Shown here: positions 11,901 to 24,570 of the stretch, piece after piece
Numbering within the stretch: the stretch's first letter is position 1
Layout: every line of letters begins with the position of its first letter
From: Sarcocystis neurona
Taxonomy: Eukaryota; Apicomplexa; Conoidasida; Eucoccidiorida; Sarcocystidae
Assembly: GCA_000727475.1 (NCBI GenBank)
Contig: KL647298.1
Span: forward strand, 1,142,786 to 1,206,785
Direction of reading: 5' to 3'
DNA length: 64,000 nucleotides
Translations under genes and position numbers: made by a program
The notes under the pieces: generated by a model
What the model saw: only the letters and a program-made list of their open reading frames with translations
The model's database searches: none
What the model was told of the DNA's origin: nothing

Positions 11901-14900
11901 GATACACGTGGCGACCCTGCTTGGTTTTTATACGCTTGTGTAGAAGAAAGGGAAGCGTGGAAGGAGAGACCCTTAAGTGCGTGTTTTAGGCGTGCATCCA
12001 GCCGTCCTTCTAGAAATATACATAGCGGGGAAGCCTGTTCCAGACGCAGGCGCACCAGGTGAAGGAAAGAATTTGAGATGAGGGAACTCAGCCGCCACGC
12101 CAGGGGAAAAGCGCAGAGAAGGCGTTATCAAATCGCTACTTCTGTGGCATTTCTCTGCACAGCACTGTTGCTAGTATATTGCGAGCCCTAGGACACGCAG
12201 AGTGAGAACGGCATTGCTGGCGCTTTATATTCTTGTCGGCGGTCGTCTAGCCCTGCACATCTATACATGTACACATTATATATACGTAGAAGATTGTGTA
12301 AGGATAGATGCAGGGCCGTGCACCTCTACGGTACAGGTTTTCGGACTGGTGTCCTCAACGGACGCTTCGCCCCCGCTGCTCCCCCTCGTTGAGCGAGAGT
12401 GAAGTTTACACTGCACACAAGCAGGCGTACATATATATATATATATATATATATGCGTGTTCGCTCTGGAATCGAGGCAGTAGAATGTCAGCTGTCTCTG
12501 GCTTGTAGTACACCCTGGGTTTCAGTTTGGGTGTCTATCCTCGTAGACACATAGGAATGTGTATACATATATATACATATATATATACATATAATGTACA
12601 TACATAAAAACATACATATACATATACATACATATGTATATGTAGATAGACAGATAGAGACATGTACGCGTGTTTGTCTATGCATACTCAAATCTACAGA
12701 CACGTACACAGATATACACAAACGTGGCAGAAATTGTGCGCACGTATCTTGTGCTTTTGTTCGCATGACACTGCAGCTGTTGCATGCGCTCAGGTGTCCG
12801 CATGCCGGGAAACTGTACAGCCTGTAGGCGTAGATGTACACGCGCTTTCATGGAATTATATATCCACACCTGCATACCGTTCGTATATATATATGTATAT
12901 ATATACCCTTACGTAGAAAAATGTGTGTGTGTGTGTGTGTGGTTCCTTCAACCGTTGCACGCTCTCAGGTGTACCGACGGCGGTGAGCGACAGAAGGGTA
13001 CGCAGAAGGGTAACCTTTCGGTGGACAAGCTGTTTCTAAATGGGAGTGGCTAGATTTTGATATTTCCTTGTTTCCCGTTTCCCCTTTTTGCGTCCTCATC
13101 CACCTGCAGCAATAACTCTTTGGAAACAACCGGAGCCCATCCGCAGTTCCTACGTACGTTTGTTTGTTGCGTGCACTAATTCTTCAACCTTTGTACCAAC
13201 AAAGCGCTGTAGCTGAAGTTGGAGGATCGATCAGTAGTAATAATACACGCGTATACTGCATGCGAATGAATGTTGTCATAGTGGATGACAACAGTCGCAG
13301 TAACGCGGCTGCAGTAAATTTCACGCAGGTCCCACTCTCGTAGATGTTGCATTTAGCACCGTCTTCGTAATCGGTTAAAAAGTTCCACGAGTAGGAAAGA
13401 CGTATCTCACCCTTTCCTTGTAAACTGGTATCAGTGATCCACTTGTCTGCTCCTTTTTTAAATAATTGACCTTCCTTCGAGGTATACGCACGCACACTGA
13501 GCATTCAGACATGTATCGCACACGCGCACAAAATCAGTACAGAGACACATATACATACAAACACATACGAGTAGATTACGTTGGTGTACAGCAGCGCGTG
13601 CACGTATACATACATATACACGTATGGCAATGCAATGTAGAAAGAGCACTTGCCCGCGCACAGTTGTCGACGATTCCTCCCACACTTTGGAACGACACAT
13701 AAAACGTCGAGGACGCATGGGCGCATGCAGATAGGTTTATTCCTGCGTCGTGCATGTGGCTACACGCATGTCCACGTACGGCTCGCCGCCTTCAGGAATG
13801 TGAGGTGACCTCTCCCTCTCTATTTGAAGCAAACCCATAACCCATTCCCACTCAAAAATATCCTTCCGTAGTCACACATACATATATATATATATATATA
13901 TGTTGATCGTATTCGTATGCATAAATGCATATACATGTTGACAGAGAATCGTGTGCGCGTGCCTGAGCACGCCTGAGCAGCAGCCGCTTTTCAGGCAACG
14001 TAGTCACCTGATATACGGGTCGACACTTACACGGCTACGTGTGTATATGTACGTATGTGTGTTTGCAAACATACGTGTGTCTATATACCGTATACACATA
14101 CTTGGTAGGGTGTTCACACATCTATGCGAACACGTACACGTACGCGCAGTGAAGCATTACTACATATGTATATAGAGGTATAATTGTCTGCAGGTTCACA
14201 CGTTTGATTAAAATGAACAAGCCCGAGACGCACAGCGCGTGTGGCAAGTGGTGGAGCTGAGTGCGTCCGGTGCCCAGAGATGAGAACGGGGAAGGCATCG
14301 CAGTTTCACCATGCATGCAGCGGGCGCATGCGTGGGACGCACTGCTGCACAGACAACCGCATGGCGCGGCGCATGCGTCTTCCACCGCCTGTGTGACGCA
14401 GACGTGTGGCGAGTGCCCTGGGACCACAGAAAACTTGGCTGCAGCAGGCGTGCTGAACACGAGACCTTCGCATGCGTGCGGCTTCCCCCAAAACGGCGAA
14501 GGCATATGCGTGCGGGAGTTACGACGTTACAGGCTGCACGTCTCCGCTGCAAGTCCAGGCGGCGAGAAAACTTTGTTCAGGCAGTTTAAACAAATTATCG
14601 CAAAGACGCCTAAGTGCATGCATGGCGAGTAAAAAAAAAAACCTCCCTCTCAACATGCGAGTGCCGCGGAAACGCCGCGAGCAGTGGCCCCGCTTGCAGG
14701 CGCTGCCGCCGCGTTGCTCAAGTAGAGAACCGCCGTGGTTTCTACTGCGCGCGCATGCACCACGCCACCCCTTTCCCCGCCCTCGCCCCCCCGCTTTCGC
14801 ACGTGGGTACGACTGCGTGCGGCCAGTATTCAACTTGCGTACGTCCATCTGTGTGTGCGTGCACATACTCAAAGCTACTGCATATGTCCACACAGACACG

Positions 14901-15072
14901 TATACCTCTGCGTAGTCGGTGTGTTGGTAGACGAAAAAAACAGATGCGTGCGGATGTGGACGCGACGTATGAGAACGTAGTGGTGGTGATGCTGCATGCG
15001 CGCCACGCGGAGAGAGACACTGCGTCGTGCAATGCAGAAAGATCGAAGAGGAAGAGAACAGGAGGGAAAGAA
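8138..15072. other. Intergenic region between convergent ProRS and RPN11
   Basis: About 6.9 kb with no recognised gene. It holds the 3' flanks of both genes and many TA, GT and ACGTAT microsatellites, for example the GT run at 8898-8924 and TA runs near 8820, 10030, 10760-10825, 11500, 12430, 12560 and 13880. Mid-sized ORFs occur at 9307-9675 (+), 9333-9758 (+), 13184-13504 (-) and 14261-15109 (both strands). I recognise none of them and cannot connect them by splice sites to any family. The 14.2-14.8 kb part is GC-richer with many GCATGC words. A small gene could be hidden here, most likely around 13.2 or 14.3 kb. Confidence 0.6.
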
Positions 15073-18000
15073 CTAGAAGACGAGGGTATCTATCATGGCC
15101 CCGAGACAATGAAGAATATTTTCGGTCATGAGCGTATCGACGTCACTTTCTAGTCTCTTTTTTGCGTCGATTTTCCCGGCTCTTTCGACTATGAGCTGCT
15201 CGGAGTTCTTCTTCAGCTCCTCCTGGACCATCTTGTTATATTGCTCAGACAAGTCCCGCATCGACCGCGTTATCGCCGTGCTCTGCTCGGTCATGGCGTC
15301 GAACGGCTGTACACACACGCGCAGCCACAAGTGCGGATGCCGCGCGCGTGCTGAGAAAAGAGATGAAATAGCCGGAAAGAGACAGAGAGAGAGGGACAGG
15401 AAGACAGCGGAGAAGAAAAACAAAAAGGACAACAACACCACCCGCGAGAAAACGAGACGGAGCGCAAACGAAAAAGAGGACGGTGGAGGCGACAGAGAGA
15501 GGCACAGAGATGAAGAGGGAAAGAGACGGACGGCTCTGCAAGTGGCCACCTGCATGCAGATGCATGCGTTGAGAGGGGCGCACATACAGACGGCTGCCGT
15601 AACCCGGCCCGAGACGAGAGAAGGCCCATCTGCATGTGAATACGTATAAGTATACGTGTATACACAGAAATGTTCGGGGTCGCCGTGTGAACACAGTCAC
15701 ACGCAAACGCCCACATGCAGACAAATGCAGTAAAACGGCTGAAAATTGCACCACAAACAAACACGAGGGTGTGGTACTACACAAGCGCACGCGTATACAG
15801 GCGTAGAGAAGAAGACAGACCAGACGTTCGACGAATTTGCAGACAGGCGAATACGGAGAAGGAGGCAGTAAAGTAGGACTACACACGCACATACTGCAGA
15901 GGCACACCTAGACACGCACACCTATAAACGAAAGGATGTTTACTTTCTGGCACACCCGCGCTGAGGGCCGGACACAGCACGAGCACAACAAACGCGGTGT
16001 ACGTACACCTCAGATGAAGCAGTAGACACACACGCTGCAGACGCACACGTACATACATACAGACACGCATGTCGACGAAAGAGTGTCTGCCCTCTCTGCT
16101 ACATCCGCACCAAGACATACCACGATCACAACGAAGGCGGTGTACGTACACCTCAGCGAACGCATGCGGCTGCCTACTTGTGAAACGGGTCCTCCCTTGA
16201 CACATGCGGTCTCTGGACGAGCTACCGAGGCGATCTACACGCAACTCCTCAAGAACGATAACGCACAAATAAACGTACACCCCAGGAGAAAGCGGCGCAA
16301 AGACAGAAAGAAATACAAGTAGACAGACAGACATACAAACATACAGCGGTACAGACCGGCAATATCCTGCATGAGTGGAAAGATATATATATATATATAT
16401 GTGTAGAAAGAAAGAGAGAAGCACATATGTAAATGGACGGTAACGTACGCATATATGCAAGTATATCCACAGAGAGATACGCTTAGACGGATAGACCGAC
16501 TAAACAAAAAAAAAGAGGAAGAGGGGAAGGAGGGGAAGAGACAGAAAGCAGTAACAATGCGTACACAACACAACAGTAATCCACAAGTTGTTCTGAAGTC
16601 TTCACATTTCAGGAAGTATTCTACACTGCCTTGCAAGTTTGCAGAAACGTACGTGGCTGTTGCATCTACGCTGCAGGTGAACAATGCAGAGGTATACGCG
16701 GGGCGAGGTGAATCATTCCGGTGTACGTACACCGGCGGGGGTGCAAGACGCGGCGACTGCGCGCTGTGGGTGTCCTCTACCTGCACTTTGAGCGCGTCGT
16801 TCCACTTGTTTTTGTGAAGGTTGAGCAGCATTTGATTCTCCAGGTCGTTTTTGCGATAGTTAATAACAATAGAATAGTAGTTTCTGTTCAGCCCGTGGAC
16901 CAGTGCAGATATCGTCGGCCGCTGCAGGTGGCCGATGTTGCTGGTCGTCTGCCTCGGCTCTTGACCTGCACACGCAGCAGCAGCAGCAGCAACAGAAGCA
17001 AGTCCGAAGAACAGCTACACCAGCGCTGTGCTGTATCTTCAACTGCAGCAGCAGCCACAGCCGCAGCCACAGCAGGCTGAGCCGCATCTTCGCGTCAACA
17101 CGTGAACATGCGGTGCATCTCGTCTGTGTACATATATAATATACACACATATATACATACATATATACATACAAGCATGTATATATACGCGTATGTATAC
17201 GCACACACGTATAAATAGAAGACATACATATGCGTGTGTAAGCATATACGCATTCTATTTAGCCTTCTATATATATCGTCTGCGTACACATATAACACAT
17301 ACATTCATATATATATATACGTATATATATACGCGTATGTATACACACACACGTATTAATAGAAGAGATATATATATATATAATGCACGTGCAAGCATAC
17401 ATGTATTTTATAGCCTTGTGTACATGTCGTCTGTGTACACAAATAAGACAAACACATATATATATATATATATACATATATGTATACGTACGCGTATTTA
17501 TACACATACGCACGTATGAATAGTAGCTACACATATGCGTGTGTACGCACACACGTACTTTAGAGGTGACAGGCACTGGGTAGTAGGTTGAACAGCTTGT
17601 AAAGAGAAGTCCCATTCTGAGTAAAATGTAAAGGTTTGTCCTGCTTATAAAAAAAGGCTTTCACCGACCAGCCGGTGTCGCAGCAATCGCTCGATAGCGC
17701 AACAACACGCAGACACATGTGTGTATACGTAATACTAGAGCGAAGCGAAACGTCTGCCCTGCATACATACACACATATACTAGAACGAAGGAAACAGCCT
17801 TCACGCATACACACATACATGTGTTTATATATATATATATATGTATATGTGTACAAAAAGACAAAGCCTGCACGGCATACATACACACATGCATGCATAT
17901 ATATATACATATAATGTGTACACACGGACAGAGTCTGCAGGCAGCTCAAGTATATAATATCTACACTTCCTACAAGATGACTGCAGCGCAGTATCGCATA

Positions 18001-21000
18001 TATATATATATATATATATATCCATACATCTGTATGGCCAACAGGCTGAAGAAGACGCTGCACGCGCAGAGCGAAGAAGAAGGGAAGAGATCGAAAGAGA
18101 CAGCGAGAGGGGTACAAAAGAGGCTGCACGTGATTTATTCGAGCACGTATGTACACACAGAGAGAGGACGAAAGACGCTGCATGCGCTTCGTCTCCACAC
18201 AGAGAAACTGCCAGGTCGGATCGAGTATATGCATGCAGGCGCTGCAGCTGCAGAAATAGTTTGACTTTTCTCCTGTTCTCACAACCAACCCCCACACGTT
18301 GCGCCGCTCATTTCTCTTGCAGGAACTTGCAGGCGTGCAAGAGACACTGACACACGTTCGACCCGGGGCTCGTCTACCGCGAGCTTCCCTTCTTACCCAG
18401 CATCAGCAGATGCGGATTAATCAGGCGGAAGCAGTCGATAACCACTTTCCCTTTTACGGACTGAATAGGGTCTACGACCACCCCCACGGCCCGCTGGTTG
18501 AGCTGCTCGAAACTCTGCTGTGTGTTCACGTCGGTGCCTGTAGGAGAGAAAAGCAGCAGCAGCAGCAGACGTGCACCACCTGCGCGCGCGATCCGAAGAG
18601 AAGCAGCACACGGAGACGCGACGAAGAGGCAGCGGGACGATGAGAGCAGAGACAGAGAGGGAGAAGAAGACAGAGAAGACGAGCTGCAGCAACAGCAGCG
18701 CACGTGGCAGACTGAGATATCTCTACTGACACACAGCAGAAGATATCAAGAGCCTCGGCACTCGGTACAAGTGGAGATATCGGAAGAGAGGGGGAAATAT
18801 ACAGAGACAGAGGGAGACGGAGAGACAGAGAGAAAAACAGAAGGCAGAGGAGAGGTGGACGACGAAAGCAAAAGAGACGAAGAGACACGAACAGGAGACG
18901 GCGAGTACGGAGACACGGAGACACAAATACAGAGAGACGGCAAGAGTGGGTGAGGAACATGCGCTCGCGGCAGAGACGCACAAAGAGCAAAAAAAGAGAC
19001 GGGATCGGGAAACTCGTGCAGAGTAAAAGAAAGCCACGACGAGACACAAGAAGAAGCAAAAAGGCTAACGTCCCTGTATGTACAGGGACATACAGGCAAA
19101 GGGACATACAGAAAGGTCTATTACAGTTGTGTACAGAAATGCTCCACACATATACATATATACGCACAGGCAATAATAGAGATACAAATGCTTTTATAAG
19201 TGTATACAGAACTGCCTCACATATATATATATATATGTATATCTGCAAATAGAGACAGGATTGCTGCTAATAGGAGTATACAGAAATACTTCACATATAG
19301 ACATATACGCATGTCGGGACAGAAATCCTAAGTGTATATCCAAATGCTTCACATATATATGTATGTATGTACACCTGCAAGCAAAGAGAGAAACGCCTAC
19401 TCCTACAGGTGTATACAGAAATGCTTCACACGTATGTCTGTGTATCTGCGATGGTAGACACAGAGACGTTTTTTACATCCGTATATACGCCACCCGGGAG
19501 GGCGTCCTACAAGAGCAAAGGAGACTCACGAACAGAGAGAGAGTTGACACAGAGAGAGGGGAAGGCGAAAAGCAGCAAAAGAAGTCGAAAAGAGGAGACG
19601 TGGGGACCCGCGAGAGGAGAGAATCGAAGAAAAGTGTGGAAGAGACGAAGAAGGAAGTCGTGGACCGGAGGAGACGGCGGGAAGAATTTAGAGGTACGGC
19701 AGCAAAAAGCGAGGAGCCCGGCCAGAAGAAACCCCCAAGACAGAAGAGAAGGTGGACGGCAGTCCTGCAAAGAAGGGAACGTAAAAGGGCGAAGAAGAGA
19801 CATACGAGCCACGGAGAGACGGAAGAAAAGACGGCGACGACGGGGGAGACGAGACGCAGGGAGCAGCTGACCAACGGAGGGAGACGGAGACAGCGAGAAA
19901 AAGCGACAGCGGAAGAGAAGAGAGGAGACCCGGCGGGCCGGCGACCGGCAGGAAGGGCACTGGCGCGCACGGGACGAAAAAAGCAGCGGAAACGGAAATA
20001 CGGGAGGGAGGCGTACGAAATAGAGACAGGAGAAGAGAAGGGAGTCGTGGGGAGAAAGGAGACGGCGAGACGAGACACCAAGACGCAGGGTGAGGCACAC
20101 CAGAAAGGGGGGGGGGGGGAAGTGAAAAACTGACAGGAACACCCCCGACTACCGTGTGGACAGACATATATGTGTATAGGTGTGTATGTGCATGGATAAT
20201 ATATAGACACGCATACCCAAATGCATGCACAAATAAATTTAGGCACACACACACACATACACACATGCACACCGAATAGAGAGCTTCTACACTCCTCGGG
20301 CTGTTATATATACAAACGCGTGTACATATGTGTATTCTTCTGTAGACACAGACGTTCACGCATGTACGCAAGTAATATATGTACACATACATATATCCAC
20401 ATGCATGCGTCCATAAACGTAGGGATACATGGATACATATACACTGGGCAGAGAGCTGCGACATTCCTACCGCTGCTCCACGAAGGAACTCATGCATAAA
20501 TAGAGAGGAAAGAAAGTGGACTTCCACTACCTGAGAACCAGCAGCCGAAACCCGGGTGGGAGTGGTACCACCCCACGACCATCTCCGGGCGGCCCGTGCG
20601 CTTCAGCTGCTCCAGCATCTCGGTCTGATACACCGGGTCCACCGCTTCGACACTGACGCTGTTTCCTTCACAAAAAGAGGAATAAAAGAAACGCATATGC
20701 GTGTATATGTGTGTGTGGATTCAAAAGAAAAGACGCGCAAGGAGACGAAGAAGAAAAAGAGAACTGCGCGGCACAGAAGAAAAACCCGGGACTCGCACGT
20801 ATCTCTGTGTGTCTCTGTCTCTCTGTGTGTAGTAGGTACACACCACTCACACTGTCTCTCCACCAGCAGCAGCAGCAACATACACGTAAATATCCAAGAT
20901 ACTACTAATCGGACGCGGAGGGACGCAAATACATGAAATCTGCTGAAAAACAGAAAAGACAGACTTGCACATATAAATAGACAGAACGTATGTGTATATA

Positions 21001-23907
21001 TACATATATATATATATTTATATACGTATATATGTGTATATTCATCCATACATACACAGATAGTATATATGTATATATGTATATACAGATAGGTAAATAC
21101 ACACACACACACACACGTGCATGCATAAATACGTACGCGCACGCACAAATTCACCGGGCAGGTGGCTTCTAGACTACTGCAGCTGTTCCCTGAAGGCATG
21201 CATATCTATATATATGTACATGTGTTATGGATAGACAGACATATATCTGTGTCTACATGTATATTCAGATAGACGTATTTACGAGAACTACGAAAATATG
21301 TAGACACGTGTGTCTACACCCGAGAATGGCTGTCCACCGCCGCGGTGCCGGTAGCGAGACAGGCCGCAGAGAGACATTCATGCAGCAGCATACTTCTTCG
21401 AGGAACTCCCAACGTTAAAATATATGCGCCCTACGTAGGCAACTAATAAATCGCAGAGAGACATTCATGCAGCAGCATACTTCTTCGAGGAACTCCCAAC
21501 GTTAAAATATATGCGCCCTACGTAGGCAACTAATAAATCGACCGCTCCTACGGATGTATGCGTGCATCCATCCAGCGATATACACAGAGAGATACAGAGG
21601 CCCAAACAGATATACACACACACAGAAATAGATACATATGAATATACGTATAGAGCGAGGTACACACAAAGAGATTTACACAAGGAAACACCTATACATA
21701 TATATATACATAGAAAGACGCACAGGAAGACATATATATAGAGAATGTATGTCGATATCAAGGGAGATAGAGACAGACAGAGATATAGCGAGAGATAGAT
21801 ACAGACACACATATATATGGAGACAGGTTGATGTCGGTGAAGAGGTGTAGAACTGCGTACATATTGTGTGGGGACCTGCAGCATACAGGCATAGAGGAGG
21901 ACGCAGGGATCGACTCTTCTTCGCTAATAGGCAAGCCACACAACCCCGCGTAATATACATGGCCGACTGTGGGAGGAAAATATACACATATATATATATA
22001 TATATATATATGGAGGGAAGTCGGGAAGGATTTGTAGGTGCCTGCATGCATTTTACCCGACTGAGGCATGGAGAAAACGTCGACCACGCGGACGGTGTAG
22101 TCGTCGATAAATTCACCGAGCATCAGTCCCATAACTTCCATCGGAACGCCGGCCTGCAAAAACACAATAAAAACAGCAGCAAGTCACCGGGCTACTGCGC
22201 GCTAAGAGAAAGCAGCAGCAAGCTTCGCAGGTGCTGCCACAGGAACAACACGGGGACGTACGTAGCAGCAGCAGCACACACCGCAAGACACAAAACATCA
22301 GCAGCACCAACAGCGGCACCCAAAACAGCGGCAGCATCAGCAGCAAAACAGCAGCAGCAGCAGCAAAACAGCGACAGCAGGAGCGAACCAGCGGTAGCGG
22401 GAGCGAAATAGCACCAGCAGAAGCAGAACAGCAGCAGCAGGAGCAGAACAGCAGCAGTAGGAGCGAAACCGCAACAGCAGGAACGAAACAGCAGAAGCAG
22501 GAGCAAAACGGCAGCAGCAGGAGCAAAACGGCAGCAGCAACAGCAGTGGCAGCAGCAGCAGCGGTAGCAGCAGCAGCGGGAGCAGCAAAACCGCAGCAGG
22601 AAGAGCAAAACGGCAGCAGCAGCAGCAAAACAGCAGGAGCACCAGGAACAGAACAGCAGCAGCATACAAAGCAGCAGCAGCTGGAGCGACACAGGAGCAG
22701 CATCTGCGGGCGAGAGAGAGGCGAGCCGGAGTTTCAGCAAAAAAGCAAAAAGAGGAACGAAAGAAGAAGGAACAGGGTAAGGAGATTAGGAAGGAGACGG
22801 AGAAGAAGAAAAAGAAGACGAAGAGAGGAAGCGCATCCGAACGCAAGCACCAGGCGAAATCCGAAGAAGCCACGACGAGCAGCTGCAGCGGGGCGGACAA
22901 CCGCAACAGGCAAAGCAAATCTTCAACGAGTCAGCAGCACGCGCGGCCCGACAAAGAACAGCAGCAGAAGCAGCAGCAGCGGCAAGAAGAAGAAATAGAA
23001 GAACAGACCATCGGCATAGCTGCCGCTATGCGACAGCAACACCAACAGAAGCAACAGCAGCAGCACAAGAGGCACGCAGCAGCAGCAGCAGTCCCGGCAC
23101 TGGGGAACGGGAGCAACAAGCAGATGAGAAGAAGCAGAGAAAAGCAAACCAGCTGCAGACCCCCACACATCTTCCCGACCTCAACACATAACACGGCTAC
23201 CCATGTGTATACATATACATGTATTTTCTACAGAAATTAATATACAGATACATATATATATATATATATATACATACGTATGCTTGCACAGGTATACACC
23301 TGTATATTCATATGAATATATATATATATATATGTAGATGCAAAGATATACATATATATATATATATCTGTATGTATATATATGTAGAGAGAGATATGGG
23401 TACTATATAGGATGAGCGATGCAGCGTCCTGGATCTATGCATGTATGTATATCCAGAGGAAGGGAGACAAACAAGGAAAAGAAGCACCACGAAGCGAAGG
23501 CATGAAAAATGTAGACATTTTTCTCCCTGACATTTTAGCAAGTCAACCGAATCGAAGTAGGACTCTCTACACCCCGGTAATATCTGTGGTTATGTGCCGA
23601 GAACACGTCGACTTGTAGAAGCGGGGGTTTCTTCACGTGCATGCAGAGGAGGGCAGAGAAGCCTGCACTGAGAGACGAGCACAAAAGAAAGAAGAGACGG
23701 ACGGATATAGAAGAGAGCGGAAAAGAGTAACGAAAAAGAAGAAGAGCCCCTTACTCTTCCGTGCTTGAGCATTTTCAGCAAAGCAAGCGAGGAAATGTAC
23801 ACCTGCTCAGAAGTGTCTGCCATCGGCTGGTCCCGCAGACCCCCGCCGACCCCCATTCCTCCGAACTGCTGCAGCAGCCCGCGTAAATTAGACGGCAGCC
23901 CTGCCAT
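15073..23907 (-). CDS. RPN11: 26S proteasome deubiquitinase RPN11 (PSMD14), complete
   Basis: JAMM metalloprotease of the 19S lid that removes ubiquitin chains from substrates at the proteasome. Six exons on the minus strand: 23907-23755, 22153-22057, 20665-20531, 18537-18397, 16965-16781, 15306-15073. All introns are GT-AG with matching phases (0,1,1,1,0). The protein is 314 aa, against about 310 in human. The start ATG (23907) has A at -3 and G at +4. Exon 1 ends in [16 protein letters not shown]. The JAMM zinc motif is complete: Glu57 (PMEVMGLM), His118 and His120 (HSHPGFGCW), Ser128 and Asp131. [19 protein letters not shown], the insert segment with [10 protein letters not shown], and a C-terminal helix ending DTLVF all match the family. 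Introns of 1.4-2 kb hold simple repeats and purine-rich runs. A divergent, unrecognised gene may lie upstream. I see nothing abnormal in the coding sequence. Confidence 0.97.
15307..16780 (-). other. RPN11 intron 5
   Basis: On the sense strand the first half is mixed and the half near the acceptor (15310-15560) is CT-rich, seen as GAGA and GAAGAA on the plus strand. Overlapping minus-strand ORFs of 150-220 codons here are extensions of exon 6 through this biased sequence. They show no similarity to anything I know. Confidence 0.7.
16970..17090 (-). repeat. CTG tract before RPN11 exon 5 acceptor
   Basis: The plus strand shows CAGCAG and GCAGCAGCCACAGCCGCAGCC. Read in the sense direction of RPN11, this is CTG and GCTGCGGCTG ending at the acceptor just 5' of 16965. 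It is the same arrangement as before ProRS exons 2, 3 and 5. Confidence 0.65.
17121..17560 (+). repeat. Satellite-like tandem repeat, about 155 bp unit, three copies
   Basis: Copies begin with CGTCTG(T/C)GTACA at 17121, 17277 and 17428, giving periods of 156 and 151 bp. Each copy has a TA-rich core, then TACGCGTAT, then CACGTAT-AATAG, then GTGTAAGC-ATA. The array sits in RPN11 intron 4, just 5' of exon 5 on the plus strand. It generates ORFs on both strands that are rejected as genes. Confidence 0.75.
18600..20115 (+). repeat. Long purine-rich (GA/GAA) tract in RPN11 intron 3
   Basis: About 1.5 kb of plus-strand GAGA, GAAGA, ACGGAGAC and AAGAGG sequence, interrupted by a TACAGAAAT-GCTTCACA-type repeat between about 19130 and 19450. 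A run of 12 Gs occurs near 20110. On the sense strand of RPN11 the tract is pyrimidine-rich. Large ORFs in it (Arg/Lys/Glu-rich on plus, Ser/Leu/Phe-rich on minus) reflect composition only. Confidence 0.7.
19125..19460 (+). repeat. Short dispersed repeat with core ACAGAAATGCTTCACA
   Basis: The motif GTATACAGAAATGCTTCACA-(TATA) recurs with changes near 19128, 19202, 19277, 19330 and 19410, spaced roughly 60-80 bp. It lies inside RPN11 intron 3. It looks like a degenerate minisatellite, and I see no coding or structural role. Confidence 0.55.
21365..21540 (+). repeat. Perfect 87 bp tandem duplication
   Basis: The unit starting CGCAGAGAGACATTC occupies 21365-21451 and is repeated without a mismatch at 21452-21538, followed by two more matching bases. 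The unit contains a CAGCAG and ends in ACTAATAAAT. It lies in RPN11 intron 2. Every other tandem repeat in the window is diverged, so this is either a very recent duplication or an assembly artefact. Confidence 0.95.
22170..23130 (-). repeat. CAG/CTG triplet tract in RPN11 intron 1
   Basis: Nearly 1 kb of plus-strand CAGCAG with AGCGGGAGC and AGCAAAAC variants, which is CTG on the sense strand of RPN11. It ends next to the exon 2 acceptor at 22154-22155. It is open in all frames: Ser/Gln/Lys-rich on plus and Leu/Cys/Ala-rich on minus. No start, splice or domain evidence supports a gene inside it. Confidence 0.8.
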
Positions 23908-24570
23908 TTTCTCTCTTGAAGAAGGGAAGCCGAAGAAAGAAGTGAGACAAGGAGTGGAAGGGAAAGTCAGGAAAAAAAGAAGAAGACGAAGAAAAGAAGA
24001 AGAACCGCGTGGAGAGACGAGAGCGTACGGGGAGAGTCGAGAAGACACCCGAGGACACGGGAAGACGAGAAGAACGAACAGGCGGGAAAAGGCGGAATGC
24101 GTACGGACCGGAGGAGACGGGAAGAAATGCAAAAAGGAGGGAAAAGGGCACGGAAAACAAACGGGACGAAGAAGAAGAAGACGAAGAGGAAAGGAAGTCG
24201 AAAAAGAAGATATGCAGCGAAAAGAGCGGCAAAAAGCGGAGAAACGTGGAAGACGGACGGAAGCGGAGAAGAACGACAAGAAAGTGAGGCAAAAAAGAAG
24301 AGGATATGCAGGGCGAAGAGAAACGCGCGAGATGAAAGGAATTCGTGAAGGAAATGGCGGAAGGCAGAAGGAAGAAAAGAAGACGACGGGGGGGACGGCA
24401 AAAGCGGAGAGTAGGTTGTCAGACAAAGGACGCGCAGCGAAAAAAAGAGAAGGAACGCAAAAGAAAAGCGCCACCAAGACAAGAAGTCCAAGGCTCGTGA
24501 GGAAGGGCGGAAAACGGCCGCACAGGCGGCTGATCCACCAAAAAACGAAAAAACTTTGCACTCGTACCGC
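23908..24570 (+). repeat. Homopurine-biased tract at the RPN11 5' end
   Basis: Starting one base 5' of the RPN11 ATG, the plus strand is overwhelmingly A and G (GAAGAAGAAGACG, AGAAAAGAAG, GGAGACGGG). The RPN11 transcript leader or promoter is therefore pyrimidine-rich. A 300-codon plus-strand ORF (23765-24667, Arg/Lys/Glu-rich) crosses it and also covers RPN11 exon 1 in antisense. I treat that ORF as compositional. Confidence 0.7.

Noticed and set aside
15245..15907. 220-codon minus-strand ORF overlapping RPN11 exon 6
   Set aside because: Only 15306-15073 is exon, in another frame. The rest is CT-rich intron translated as Leu/Ser/Cys.
19261..20133. 290-codon plus-strand ORF and 279-codon minus-strand ORF in the same place
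   Set aside because: Both arise from GA/CT strand bias within RPN11 intron 3. The minus ORFs are Ser/Leu/Phe-rich and do not join RPN11 exons in phase.
22231..22998. 255-codon Ser/Gln-rich plus-strand ORF
   Set aside because: It is made by CAG repeats in RPN11 intron 1. Other frames are equally open (Leu/Cys/Ala), which is expected for triplet repeats.
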